NCBI GenBank assembly: GCA_045546135.1
Contig: JAZQCD010000016.1
Span: forward strand, 1-64,000
Source: RUG13409 sp045546135
GTDB lineage: Bacteria > Bacillota > Clostridia > Peptostreptococcales > Anaerovoracaceae
Length of the DNA: 64,000 nucleotides
Direction of reading: 5' to 3'
Position numbers and translations under genes: made by a program. This document shows, piece by piece, positions 48,006 to 57,202 of the stretch (positions within the stretch are counted from its first letter, which is position 1; each line of letters opens with the position of its first letter). The notes below the pieces were generated by a model. It saw only the letters and a list, made by a program, of their open reading frames with translations, made no database searches and was not told the DNA's origin.

Positions 48006-50516
48006 ATGCCAAGAGGAAGAGAAAAAAATATCACCGGACAGGGCAAAGATGTATTCAAAAGAGGTGAAGACCTCGGAACAGGTCCTGTAGGTAAAGAGGA
48101 CGGATATGAAGGCCGTCCCATGGGAAGTTCAAGACCAAAGAACGAACACAGCAGCTCTTTGGATAAAAGGACCGGTATGGCAGAGAAAGGCGAGACCTTT
48201 CGAAGAATGTCAGGAGGACAGGAAACAAGAAGCTTTCAACCGGGCGGATCTCAAACGCGCGGTGCTCAGACGAGAGGTATCTTCGGAGGAAGACTCATAA
48301 GATATATCATCATAGCAGTAGTGATCTACTTCGTCCTTAGCTTCATATTCGGAGGTATGGGAGGAGAAAACGACCCGACTCCTACACCTACACCGTCACC
48401 TGTTCCAAGCGGAAACCAGGAGATAGAGATCCCCTTCGATCACCAGACAGTAACGAGCAATATAAGTTCATCTACTACTTCTGCAGGGTGGAGCACTCTC
48501 AATAACTCAGGTAAACTCGATACCTCAGTCGCTTCAGGCGCAAGAGACAAGTACACGAAGATCAAAGGAAGCGGCAATGATACTGTCACTGTCATGGTAT
48601 ATATGTGCGGAGCCGATCTTGAATCAAGATCAGGTCTTGGTACATCCGACCTTGTTGAGATGATCAATGCCACCATGAATGACAAAGTGAACGTAGTAGT
48701 TTACTGCGGAGGTACTACAAGGTGGCAAAATGATGTCCTGAATTCAAGGACCAACCAGATCATACTCATAAAAGACGGCGGCATAGCCTTCCTTTCTCAG
48801 GACGAAGGCAATGTTGCAATGACCAAGCCTTCTACTTTGAGCGGCTTTATCAAATATTGTGCAAAGAATTTTGAAGCCGACAGATATGAGCTCATATTCT
48901 GGGATCACGGCGCAGGAACTCTTTCCGGTTACGGCTATGACGAAAAGTTCACATCAAGCGGCACCATGACACTTTCAGGCATCAACCAGGCTTTAAAAGA
49001 CGGCGGAGTCAAGTTCGATTTCGTAGGATTTGACGCATGCCTCATGGCCACTGCAGAGACAGGTCTCATGCTATCAAATTATGCTGACTACATGATCGCA
49101 TCGGAAGAGGTCGAAGCAGGATACGGATGGTACTATACCAACTGGCTCACTTCTCTTGCTAAGAACACATCTACTCCTACTGTACAGATAGGAAAAGAGA
49201 TAGTAGATGATTTCATAGCAACATGCGCAAAGCAGGTACCCGGACAGAAGGCTACCCTTTCAGTAGTAGACCTTGCCGAACTTTCAGCTACTATGCCAAA
49301 GGAACTGAAGGACTTTGCTACAACTACACAGGCTCTTATCAAGGAGAACTACAACACTGTAGCAACAGCAAGATCATCCACAAGAGAATTCTCAACTCAG
49401 AGCATAGACCAGGTAGACCTTGTAAACCTCGCTCTCAATATGAAGACCGAAGAAGGCAGAGCTCTTGCGGACGCAGTTTTAGGAGCAGTCAAATACAACA
49501 AGGTATCCAGCAATATGACCAATGCCTACGGTCTGTCCATATACTTCCCATACAAGAAGGCTTCAGGAGTCAAGACTGCAGTCAGCACCTATGAAGCCAT
49601 AGGTATGGAAGATGAATATTCAAGGTGCATACAGGCCTTTGCAGGAGTCACATCTTCAGGACAGAACGTACAGCAGAATGTATATCCTCAGTATACAGGA
49701 GGAGGATCCTCCATATTCGATCTTTTCGAAGAGTACAATCAGGGAAGCAGCTCATCCCAAGGATCAACAGGATATATGAGTGAAGAGGCCATGGAGGAAC
49801 TCATAGGTTCACTTCTTGAGTCTCTCCTTTCAGACAGATCTGTCATATCCACAAAGGAAGTAGCGTCCATAGTAAGGAACAATGTCTTTGATGCATCAAA
49901 ACTCATATGGACAAAGACAGACAAAGGTACGGTCATAAGCTTAAGCGGCAATAACTGGAGCGTAGTAAGAGATCTGTGCCTCAATATGTTCTATGATGAC
50001 GGAGCAGGATATATAGACCTTGGACTTGATAACATCTATGATATCACTGAGGACGGACAGCTTGTAGCCGATGAAGAAGGAACATGGCTTGCAATAAATC
50101 AGCAGCCCATAGCCTACTATTACATAGACTCCATAGACGACGGCACTGACTACATCATCTTCGGAAGAGTTCCTGCTCTTCTCAACGGAGACAGAGTGAA
50201 CCTGATCCTTGAGTACAGGAACGGTACATGGACAGTGGCAGGAGCAAACTTTGACTACAGCCAGACAGAAGGTGTCGAAGCCATAGCTAAGAACCTTGTT
50301 GAGATAAAGGACGGAGATACTATAGACTTCATATGCGATTACTACAGCTATGACGGAAAGTATGAGTCCACTCATATGCTAGGAGACAGGCTCACTGTGA
50401 ACGGGCAGCTCATTGTCAGCGATGTATATCTCCCAAGACCTGATGCTATAAACGAAGCATATATCTTTACAGATATCTACGGCCAGGAATATTGGACACC
50501 GGTAGTTCCAAGGTAA
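48006..50516 (+). CDS. Membrane-anchored clostripain-like (C11) cysteine protease
   Basis: 836 residues. A disordered, charged cytoplasmic N terminus (about 1-95) precedes one membrane helix (IIIAVVIYFVLSFIF, about 100-115). Then comes a Pro/Thr linker (DPTPTPTPSP) and the C11 peptidase domain (about 195-555) with the catalytic His in WDHGAGT and Cys in FDACLMA. Clostripains cut after Arg/Lys. A beta-rich C-terminal domain of about 200 residues follows. The start at 48006 has AAAGGGAG seven bases upstream; the in-frame ATG at 47943 has none. Predicted type II orientation puts the protease outside. Confidence 0.88.
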   Translation: MPRGREKNITGQGKDVFKRGEDLGTGPVGKEDGYEGRPMGSSRPKNEHSSSLDKRTGMAEKGETFRRMSGGQETRSFQPGGSQTRGAQTRGIFGGRLIRYIIIAVVIYFVLSFIFGGMGGENDPTPTPTPSPVPSGNQEIEIPFDHQTVTSNISSSTTSAGWSTLNNSGKLDTSVASGARDKYTKIKGSGNDTVTVMVYMCGADLESRSGLGTSDLVEMINATMNDKVNVVVYCGGTTRWQNDVLNSRTNQIILIKDGGIAFLSQDEGNVAMTKPSTLSGFIKYCAKNFEADRYELIFWDHGAGTLSGYGYDEKFTSSGTMTLSGINQALKDGGVKFDFVGFDACLMATAETGLMLSNYADYMIASEEVEAGYGWYYTNWLTSLAKNTSTPTVQIGKEIVDDFIATCAKQVPGQKATLSVVDLAELSATMPKELKDFATTTQALIKENYNTVATARSSTREFSTQSIDQVDLVNLALNMKTEEGRALADAVLGAVKYNKVSSNMTNAYGLSIYFPYKKASGVKTAVSTYEAIGMEDEYSRCIQAFAGVTSSGQNVQQNVYPQYTGGGSSIFDLFEEYNQGSSSSQGSTGYMSEEAMEELIGSLLESLLSDRSVISTKEVASIVRNNVFDASKLIWTKTDKGTVISLSGNNWSVVRDLCLNMFYDDGAGYIDLGLDNIYDITEDGQLVADEEGTWLAINQQPIAYYYIDSIDDGTDYIIFGRVPALLNGDRVNLILEYRNGTWTVAGANFDYSQTEGVEAIAKNLVEIKDGDTIDFICDYYSYDGKYESTHMLGDRLTVNGQLIVSDVYLPRPDAINEAYIFTDIYGQEYWTPVVPR

Positions 50517-50532
50517 GATAAAAGTTTTTTTT

Positions 50533-50563
50533 GGCGCAGCTGCATATGCGGCTGCGCCTTTTT
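50533..50563 (+). terminator. Rho-independent terminator after the clostripain gene
   Basis: GGCGCAGC (50533-50540) pairs with GCTGCGCC (50551-50558), followed by five T residues. Confidence 0.9.
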
Positions 50564-50640
50564 ATAGGATACTCTTAAATCAAGATAATATGGATGAAGT
50601 CGCAATTCAGATCTCATTCACGCAAAAGAGGTGAAATACA

Positions 50641-52338
50641 ATGGTCAAAACCGGCAAAAAGATAATAGGTATAGCAGGACTTGTTCTTGCTGTATTCAAC
50701 CTTCTTATGTTCTTCTCCATGCGGCCTTGCTGGAGCGGTATAAGCAAGACCTTTGGATATACAAACGGTGGTTCAAAGTTCATCCTGGACTTTCCTGTAT
50801 ATCTTTGCATCGTCTTTTTTCTCATTTTCATAAGCGAGCTTGCTCTTGTCATATTCTCAAAGTTTTGGAAGAGATGGCCCATAGTATACCTGTTCGTAAA
50901 CACGATACTTCTTGGAGGAGTCATAGCTGTCATAGTCCTTGGAGCAAAGGATTACATGCGCTTCATATGGGTATATTTCTTTAAAGCTTTGGGCGTAGCT
51001 GCAGCAGTAGGTATATTAGGATGGCTCCTTTTTGCATATCCAAGGAGAAAGGTCTCATACAACAAGATATTCAGGACTGTAGGACTTGGACTTGCAATAA
51101 TATGCGCATGCCTTTATCTTACAGGATTCGAAAAGAATGAACTTCTCCACGATCCTGTAGTCTATGCTGTAGAAGATGAATACCAGATAGTTTTTTCAAG
51201 CAAAGCGGATTCTCTAGGCTGGGTCACTGCCGGAGGAAAGGACTATTATGACCTGTATGCAGGCAGCCAGGTAAGCGACAAGATACATAAGGTCTGCGTA
51301 CCTATGGAGGTCTTAGATAAGGCAGGCGGATACGAGATACATCTTCAAAAGGTCATATACAGAGGTCCATTTGGAGGACTTCTCGGAAAAGAGATCACAA
51401 AGGATGTCGAATTCAGGGCCATCGATCTTTCCGACGGTCTTAGATATTTCAACCTTTCTGACATTCACATGAACAAGATAGCTGCCTGCGGCACTGAGTT
51501 CAGCGTAGGCGAATATGACTTTTTAGTCCTTGACGGAGACATAGTATCCGATGTGGAGACCTTTAAAGATGCAAATTATGCAAATGAAGTAGCATCTTTG
51601 ATGACTCACGGAGAAATGCCTGTCATATATGCAAGAGGAAATCATGAAGTCAAGGGCGCGTGGTCAGATAAGCTTTACAGGTTTGTCGGAAGTAAGGATC
51701 AGAAATTCTATTTCAGCGTAAATATGGGAGGACTCTATGCTCTCGTTCTTGATATAGGCGAAGATCACGAAGACGATTGGTGGGAGTATTACGGAACGGC
51801 AGCCTTCGATCAGTATAGAGAAGAACAACTTAGGTTTGTTGACAGCGAGATCGAAAAAGGCAGCTATATGGATGCAAAGTACAGGCTCGTAGTCTGTCAT
51901 ATACCCATCGTTTATGTCAATTACAGACATAATCACGAATATATCAAAAAGGAACTTACGGATCGCTTGAACAGGATGGATATAGACATGTCCATTTGCG
52001 GCCATCAGCATGAAGTCATTATATTTGAACCGGGACTTGTGGCTCCTTATGAAAAGCTCGTTTACAATCCTGAATATGCTGATGGGACCTACAACGGCTA
52101 CCTTACAGATTTCAATTTCCCGAATCTAATGGCAAGTAAGTTTGGATATATTCAGAAGGAAAGTGAATCAGATAAAAAGAGTCATATTGGGCTTTTGATA
52201 GAAGCAGATGTGGATGCCAAAACTCAGGTCTGCTCATATATCAATTCAAACGGCGAGAGCATAAAGCTGGTTAATCCCTTTGCAGATAAAAGTTATGGAA
52301 ACAGCATAGAGATCTCAGCCGATGGAAAGTGGGAATGA
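50641..52338 (+). CDS. Membrane metallophosphoesterase
   Basis: 565 residues. Four hydrophobic helices (about 8-30, 42-65, 80-102, 108-130; a fifth may exist near 145-165) precede a calcineurin-like domain with SDIHMNKI, DGDIVSDV, RGNHEVKG, CHIPIVY and CGHQHE, the dinuclear metal ligands in order. It would hydrolyse a phosphoester on the outer face of the membrane; the substrate is unknown. GAGGTG precedes the start. Confidence 0.87.
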   Translation: MVKTGKKIIGIAGLVLAVFNLLMFFSMRPCWSGISKTFGYTNGGSKFILDFPVYLCIVFFLIFISELALVIFSKFWKRWPIVYLFVNTILLGGVIAVIVLGAKDYMRFIWVYFFKALGVAAAVGILGWLLFAYPRRKVSYNKIFRTVGLGLAIICACLYLTGFEKNELLHDPVVYAVEDEYQIVFSSKADSLGWVTAGGKDYYDLYAGSQVSDKIHKVCVPMEVLDKAGGYEIHLQKVIYRGPFGGLLGKEITKDVEFRAIDLSDGLRYFNLSDIHMNKIAACGTEFSVGEYDFLVLDGDIVSDVETFKDANYANEVASLMTHGEMPVIYARGNHEVKGAWSDKLYRFVGSKDQKFYFSVNMGGLYALVLDIGEDHEDDWWEYYGTAAFDQYREEQLRFVDSEIEKGSYMDAKYRLVVCHIPIVYVNYRHNHEYIKKELTDRLNRMDIDMSICGHQHEVIIFEPGLVAPYEKLVYNPEYADGTYNGYLTDFNFPNLMASKFGYIQKESESDKKSHIGLLIEADVDAKTQVCSYINSNGESIKLVNPFADKSYGNSIEISADGKWE

Positions 52339-52388
52339 CTTGCTTCCCATATGTATCATACAGCATATGAAGCCCTTCAAAAGGGCAT

Positions 52389-52416
52389 AAAAAAGACGGT
52401 TTTTGCCGTCTTTTTT
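52389..52416. terminator. Bidirectional terminator
   Basis: AAAAAAGACGG (52389-52399) pairs perfectly with CCGTCTTTTTT (52406-52416). It serves the convergent phosphoesterase and second MATE genes; a smaller GCCCTT/AAGGGC hairpin lies just upstream. Confidence 0.9.
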
Positions 52417-52425
52417 GAGTGCTTT

Positions 52426-53805
52426 CTAATTGCTTCTTTTTTGCCACTTTTTTGATAAGTAGAACACAAGTCCTATAAAGAAGGGGACATTGCCCGCTAT
52501 GGCGTCGCCCAGCCAGAATCCTTGAGCTGAAAGTCCCTGCACGAATCCAAAGAAGTAAGCGAAGAATATCCTTGCAAGTATGCCGTCAAGTAAGGCTACT
52601 ATGAGGTTCAACCTGCTGTTTCCCGATCCGTTTATGAGTGAGAATGCATAGCACCTTCCTACGACTCCAAGGAAGTTTATGACTATTGGCAGGACCAATA
52701 TGGAAGAAGTAGATATTACTTCTGCATCTGACGTGAAAAGTTCGAATATGGATGTAGGGAAGATGAGGAACAATGCGATGAATACAGCCATTATCGCTCC
52801 CGAATAAAGAAGTACAAGGTATATCGTCTTCTTTACTCTGTCATATTTCCTTGCTCCGATATTCTGACCGACTATGGTGCCTCCTGCAGTCATAAGAGAG
52901 TTTGCAAGGATGTTCACCATCATGCTCAGTTTGTTGTATACGCCTGCAAGAGCTGTGTATACGACACCGCATGCGTTTATCCAGGATGCAAGTATTACCT
53001 TTGAGATATTGATGGATGCCATCTGTATGGACATGGGGATACCAAGTCTTACGAGAGGTCTGAACACGTCGGGCTCTATTCTGAAACTCTTCAGTTTAAA
53101 GTCAAAACCGAACTCTTCCTTATGTCTGTAAAGATATATTATGGCCACTATGAAGGAGAGCCCCTGGCCTATGACAGTGGCAAGGGCTGCTCCGGCTGCG
53201 CCCATATGAAGATAAGCAACGAACCAAATATCAAGGATTATGTTGAGCACAGCAGCTATAGCTATAAATATGCAGGGCTGCTTTGAGTTTCCCATACCTC
53301 TTAATATGGCGCACGTAACATTGTATCCGGCTGAAAAAACTATTCCGCCGACGCCGCATATGAGAAAATATGATCTTGCTTCTTTATATGCTGCTTCAGG
53401 AGTATTGAGAAGCCCAAGGAGCCAATCGTCTGCAAGAGCGCAAATGATGGCTATGACTACAGAGAATATGAATACGGTCACATACATGGTACCTATGAGC
53501 TTTGATACGCGCTTGCTTTCTCCGGCTCCTGTGAACTGAGCTATGAGGACCTGTCCTGCATTTGAAAACCCTATGAGAAGTGATACAAGGAGGAACATGA
53601 GGTCTGCGCCCACTGATACAGCAGCAAGTCCTATCTGTCCTTCAACTCTTCCTACTACAAGCATGTCTACGATGTTATATACGGCTTGAAGTGAGTTTGC
53701 TATGAGCAAGGGCCAGGCGTATATGAATATATTCTTCGATATACCTCCGTTTGTAAGGTCTCTTACCATAGAACCTGCATTTTGTTTTTTGATTTCATTT
53801 TCCAT
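52426..53805 (-). CDS. MATE-family efflux transporter, second copy
   Basis: 459 residues, 12 helices. The opening ISKNIFIYAWPLLIANSLQ and VDMLVVGRVEGQIGLAAVS are MATE features; TIVGQNIGARKYDRV marks the second half. It has no close match to the first MATE gene, so it is not a recent duplicate. A weak GGAAAT is the only ribosome binding candidate upstream. Confidence 0.92.
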   Translation of the reverse strand: MENEIKKQNAGSMVRDLTNGGISKNIFIYAWPLLIANSLQAVYNIVDMLVVGRVEGQIGLAAVSVGADLMFLLVSLLIGFSNAGQVLIAQFTGAGESKRVSKLIGTMYVTVFIFSVVIAIICALADDWLLGLLNTPEAAYKEARSYFLICGVGGIVFSAGYNVTCAILRGMGNSKQPCIFIAIAAVLNIILDIWFVAYLHMGAAGAALATVIGQGLSFIVAIIYLYRHKEEFGFDFKLKSFRIEPDVFRPLVRLGIPMSIQMASINISKVILASWINACGVVYTALAGVYNKLSMMVNILANSLMTAGGTIVGQNIGARKYDRVKKTIYLVLLYSGAIMAVFIALFLIFPTSIFELFTSDAEVISTSSILVLPIVINFLGVVGRCYAFSLINGSGNSRLNLIVALLDGILARIFFAYFFGFVQGLSAQGFWLGDAIAGNVPFFIGLVFYLSKKWQKRSN

Positions 53806-53973
53806 TGATATTTCCGATCCAGTATTTAAATATGATTAAGAATAAGCTTAAGCGAATTGGTAATAGTGAAAGTTTGAATGTAAAACTAATGTTTTGTGAA
53901 AACATTTCGTGATTATAACATCATTGAGCGAATATTGCGATAGCAAAATGATGATTTTAGAAAATAATTTAAC

Positions 53974-54013
53974 TAAAAAAATGAACAGCGGCCAAAAAGA
54001 TGGGCAGCTGTTC
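53974..54013 (-). terminator. Rho-independent terminator of topB
   Basis: On the minus strand GAACAGC (54013-54007) pairs with GCTGTTC (53989-53983), followed by a run of seven T residues. The rest of the 217-base spacer to 53806 is AT-rich without a recognised element. Confidence 0.8.
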
Positions 54014-54022
54014 AAAATATTG

Positions 54023-56656
54023 TCATTCCTCTTGCATATCATCAAGTTTTACGGTCTCCACCTTTATGGAAGATGGATCGCCTTCTTTTACTTCGATGGT
54101 GCCGTCGATTATCCTGAATACAGGTCCGAATGGATTGTCAGGCGTTTCTTCCATGATGAGCTGTGCTGTGAAAAGTTTTCCTTTCTTATCCACAAGTCTG
54201 CTCTTTTTTACAGGCTTTCCTGACAGAAACTTTTTAGCATCAGACTTTGTGAATTTGACTTTTGATAGGAATTTTTGTTTTTGCTCCTTCCATATGACGA
54301 ACTTGCAGCCGTCTTTGTATCCAGAGCATCCAAATCCGTTTTTGGATTCAAAGATATCTTTTCCGCAGCGTGGACATTTTCCCAAAGAAACCGGCTCTTC
54401 GTTTATTATCTCCTTTAGACCAAAGCCGGTGCCATACCCTCTGCCGCCGTCGTCTGTAAGGTAGACCATACCTGGATAGGTTGTCTTCTTGTTTTCTGAG
54501 TAGAGCTTTTTTAAAGCAACGGTATTTACAGTTCTTTGTTTTCCTGTCTTATATTCTCTGCCGTCTTCGCTTTCCCTTATCTCATCCTCCCAGCCGTCCT
54601 TTAGCCATTCGTGTATCATGGAAGGAGTGATCTTGATCTTGCTCATCATACCGGTCTTGTTTTCTTTCCAGATGACAAAATCGCAGCCGTGTTTGAATCC
54701 GCTGCACCCAAAACCTCTTTCGCCTTCTATGATGTCGTCTCCGCAGCGAGGGCATTTGCCAAGGGGCAGGCGTCCTCTTCTCATGCTTTCCGGAACACTG
54801 AATGCATCCACTTTTGGATAGTCAGTCTTGATGACTTTTTTTATCATTTCAAAGACTGAATCCGTAAGCTTTGTCCATGGGACTTCGCCTTCCTGTATCT
54901 CTTCCTGCACTGCCCACCAGTAACCTGTCATATCAGGTTTCTTTAATTCATCAGGCAGTATCCTGTAGAGTTCTCTGCCAAGCTGAGTTGACCTTATGGT
55001 CCTTCCCTTTGTCTCTATATATCCTCTCAACTCCAGGTTGTCTATTATTGTAGACCTGGTAGCAGAGGTACCTATGCTTCCGTTTTCGCCCTTTTTGTCC
55101 TTGTCCTTTGCAAGGAGCAAGGCCTTTGCTTCAGGATCTGTAACATACTTTGCGATCCTTGTCATATCTTCGTTAAGGGATGCTTTTGTATATCTTGATG
55201 GCGCTTTAGTTTCCTTTGCTTCAAAGTATGCCTTTTTGCATGTGCCATCATATGTACCGGGCTCTATATCGCTTAGAGCACTCTGGGTCTCTTCGTCTTC
55301 GTCGTCACCTGCCTTTTTTTCGGGTCTTATGAGCACCATGTATCCGGGAGAAATGATCTTGGTCGAATTTGATTTAAGGATCCCACCTTCTATGGCTTTT
55401 TCAAGGCTTGTCCTTTCTTTGTTTGCAGGGGAAAGGAACTGCGCCATGAAATACTTGACTATGGCAAGGTAGACATTCCTCTCTTCTTCAGATAGCTTGG
55501 AAATGTCAAATCTTCTGTTTTGCGGGATTATGGCAGTATGGGCTGTGATGTTCTTGTCATCAAAGGCTTTGCTGTGTATGGATGTGTCTATGGGAAGTTT
55601 GCCAAAGACTGACCCTGCAGGATCATTTTTCAGATTGTCCATGACCTGTCTTATGGTGGCAGGGGATTCTTTGTATTGCTCTTCAGACAGGTACTGGCAG
55701 TCAGATCTGTTGTAGGTTATTGCATTGTGTTCATCCCTTAATTTCTGAGTAATAGCCAGAGTCTTCGACGGATCGTATCCGAATTTGTTAGAGCAGTATG
55801 TCTGGAGCTTTACAAGGTTAAAGGGAAGGGGAGGCTGCTCAGTGATGCTTTTCCTTGTGACTGATATATCTTCAAGTTTTTTCCCTTCAAGCTTTGAGAT
55901 AAGGTCCTTGACGAAACCTTCATCTGTGATCCTTCCGTCTTCAAATGCATCCTTTGAAGCTTCAAAGACAGCAGTTACAGTCTTGCCGTCTATGGAAAGG
56001 TCGGCTTTGACTGTGAAATAGCTCTGCTTTTTATGGTTTTCAATGGCCAGGTCTCTTGTTACAACAAGGCCGAGGGTAGGCGTTTGAACTCTTCCTACAG
56101 TCAGCATTTTGATATGAGGATTTATAAGAGTGAAATACCTGCTGAAATTGTATCCGACCATTATGTCTGCTACGCTCCTTGCATGGGCAGACCATCCGGA
56201 ATCTACGAATTTCTCGTTGTCTTTCATATTTGCAAGGGATTTTTTAAGAGCAGCTTTTGTTGTATCTCCTGTTGAGAGCCTGTAGACCGGTCCTTTGTAT
56301 TGAAACCAATCGAGTATCTCATCTATGAGATACTGTCCTTCGTCATCAGGATCTCCTGCGTGGATGGCGCATTCTGCGTTTTTCAGAAGTTCTCCTATGA
56401 GATCAAGTCTTTCCTTTTTCCCTTCGCCGGGTTTCTTCCCCCAGTTATCGAAATATATGGGCAGAGTAGAAAGAGACCACTTCTTGTATTTCATGTCGTA
56501 GTCTTCCGGATCTTTGAGGGTAAGCAAATGACCAAAGGCCGATACTATGGTGTATTCGCCTTTTTCTGTATATCCGTTCTTATTTACTGCCGGACCTTCT
56601 ATGGCATCGGCAATAGCTCTTGCGAGCATAGGTTTTTCAGCGATTATCAGTTTCAT
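54023..56656 (-). CDS. topB: Type IA DNA topoisomerase III
   Basis: 877 residues. The TOPRIM domain has Glu7 (IIAEKP) and DPDDEG (102-107). The catalytic Tyr is Tyr315 in AITYNRSDCQYL, where the family usually reads YPRTDSRYL, so Pro, Thr and Ser are replaced. VGRVQTPTLGLVV (188-200) is conserved. Two C-terminal Cys4 zinc modules (CPRCGDD..., CPRCGKD...) and a third Cys-less repeat follow. It relaxes or decatenates DNA. The start at 56656 is chosen by family alignment; 36 extra residues upstream are unlikely. No ribosome binding site is seen. Confidence 0.92.
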   Translation of the reverse strand: MKLIIAEKPMLARAIADAIEGPAVNKNGYTEKGEYTIVSAFGHLLTLKDPEDYDMKYKKWSLSTLPIYFDNWGKKPGEGKKERLDLIGELLKNAECAIHAGDPDDEGQYLIDEILDWFQYKGPVYRLSTGDTTKAALKKSLANMKDNEKFVDSGWSAHARSVADIMVGYNFSRYFTLINPHIKMLTVGRVQTPTLGLVVTRDLAIENHKKQSYFTVKADLSIDGKTVTAVFEASKDAFEDGRITDEGFVKDLISKLEGKKLEDISVTRKSITEQPPLPFNLVKLQTYCSNKFGYDPSKTLAITQKLRDEHNAITYNRSDCQYLSEEQYKESPATIRQVMDNLKNDPAGSVFGKLPIDTSIHSKAFDDKNITAHTAIIPQNRRFDISKLSEEERNVYLAIVKYFMAQFLSPANKERTSLEKAIEGGILKSNSTKIISPGYMVLIRPEKKAGDDEDEETQSALSDIEPGTYDGTCKKAYFEAKETKAPSRYTKASLNEDMTRIAKYVTDPEAKALLLAKDKDKKGENGSIGTSATRSTIIDNLELRGYIETKGRTIRSTQLGRELYRILPDELKKPDMTGYWWAVQEEIQEGEVPWTKLTDSVFEMIKKVIKTDYPKVDAFSVPESMRRGRLPLGKCPRCGDDIIEGERGFGCSGFKHGCDFVIWKENKTGMMSKIKITPSMIHEWLKDGWEDEIRESEDGREYKTGKQRTVNTVALKKLYSENKKTTYPGMVYLTDDGGRGYGTGFGLKEIINEEPVSLGKCPRCGKDIFESKNGFGCSGYKDGCKFVIWKEQKQKFLSKVKFTKSDAKKFLSGKPVKKSRLVDKKGKLFTAQLIMEETPDNPFGPVFRIIDGTIEVKEGDPSSIKVETVKLDDMQEE

Positions 56657-56791
56657 ATCGTAGGTTATGATAACACATTTGATGGATACGTGGTACTCTC
56701 TTCCATTTACCAAGGAAGTCAAAATATTTTTGTACAATACAGTTATTTTTGTGCATCTATACAAATATGGCTGGATCTATTTTTCGTAGGC

Positions 56792-56914
56792 ATGTTCTCA
56801 GGCCTCATAGCTCTCATCATAGGTTCAGCTCTCACAAAACCAACGAAAAATGAGATAAGGGAAAGAGAAAAACTCATGACGGGCAGTTTTTATATATATT
56901 TTGTTTACAGATAA
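56792..56914 (+). CDS. Possible 40-residue membrane peptide, doubtful
   Basis: An ATG-started frame: MFSGLIALIIGSALTKP, a hydrophobic helix, then a charged stretch (KNEIREREKL). Codon choice (ATA, CTC, AGG) matches local genes, but there is no ribosome binding site, and the frame stays open upstream into the antisense of topB. It may be a gene remnant or chance. Confidence 0.25.
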   Translation: MFSGLIALIIGSALTKPTKNEIREREKLMTGSFYIYFVYR

Positions 56915-56933
56915 TAAAAAATGGGTAAAATAC

Positions 56934-56962
56934 TTGATTGTTAAAACAAAAGGGTGTATCAT
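56934..56962 (+). promoter_or_regulatory. Promoter of the serC-serA leader
   Basis: TTGATT (56934-56939), 17-base spacer, TATCAT (56957-56962). Predicted start of transcription near 56969, just before the leader ribosome binding site. Confidence 0.65.
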
Positions 56963-56985
56963 AAACGGCAATAAAGGAGAGACAT

Positions 56986-57060
56986 ATGTTTAAAAATCTT
57001 TCATCATCTTCATGCTCATCATCAAGCTCCTCAAATGGGGCCTGTTTTGCTGCAGCATAG
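56986..57060 (+). CDS. Serine-rich leader peptide of serC-serA (attenuation)
   Basis: 24 residues: MFKNL, SSSS, C, SSSSSS, NGACFAAA, then TAG. AAAGGAG (56973-56979) sits six bases before the ATG. Ten of 24 codons are serine (seven TCA, one each TCT, AGC, TCC) and two are cysteine, both products of the pathway of the genes behind it. The last three sense codons GCT GCA GCA contain the antiterminator sequence. The peptide needs no function of its own: the ribosome's position on the Ser run is the likely signal. No modification enzymes lie nearby, so a processed peptide product is unlikely. Confidence 0.85.
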   Translation: MFKNLSSSSCSSSSSSNGACFAAA

Positions 57061-57106
57061 ATGAACTGAAAGTTATTTAGTTTTCAACTCACCGGAGGGC
57101 TGCAGC
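57049..57106 (+). promoter_or_regulatory. Antiterminator pairing of the ser leader
   Basis: GCTGCAGC occurs at 57049-57056 and again at 57099-57106 in the terminator. The sequence is self-complementary, so the two copies can pair (8 bp) and break the terminator. A ribosome at the TAG (57058-57060) would cover the first copy; one stalled on the Ser codons (57001-57033) would leave it free. A GCTCC/GGGGC hairpin (57026-57030 with 57037-57041) could be an additional helix or pause site. Confidence 0.65.
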
Positions 57107-57122
57107 CTTCCGGTTTTTGTTT
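57092..57122 (+). terminator. Attenuator terminator in front of serC
   Basis: CCGGAGGGC (57092-57100) pairs with GCCTTCCGG (57105-57113) over nine positions with one G-T pair, loop TGCA, then TTTTTGTTT. It stands between the leader peptide and serC, and no second promoter is evident between it and serC. Confidence 0.88.
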
Positions 57123-57202
57123 ACTCCAAAAAGTGAAATATGAATATACATTAGCCATTTAATTAAGACGAAAGGATCATAGAGAAAAAAGGAGAGATCC
57201 AT

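Noticed and set aside
56300..56914. 204-residue plus-strand ORF
   Set aside because: Its first three quarters are antisense to topB; only the last part could be independent and is listed as doubtful.
56986..57060. Ser/Cys-rich peptide as a RiPP precursor (thiopeptide or lanthipeptide)
   Set aside because: No modification, protease or export genes adjoin it, whereas serine biosynthesis genes follow through a terminator, which fits a leader peptide.
57061..57202. T-box riboswitch upstream of serC
   Set aside because: No T-box core sequence (TGGNACCGCG-type) or long specifier stem is present; the leader peptide explains the terminator.
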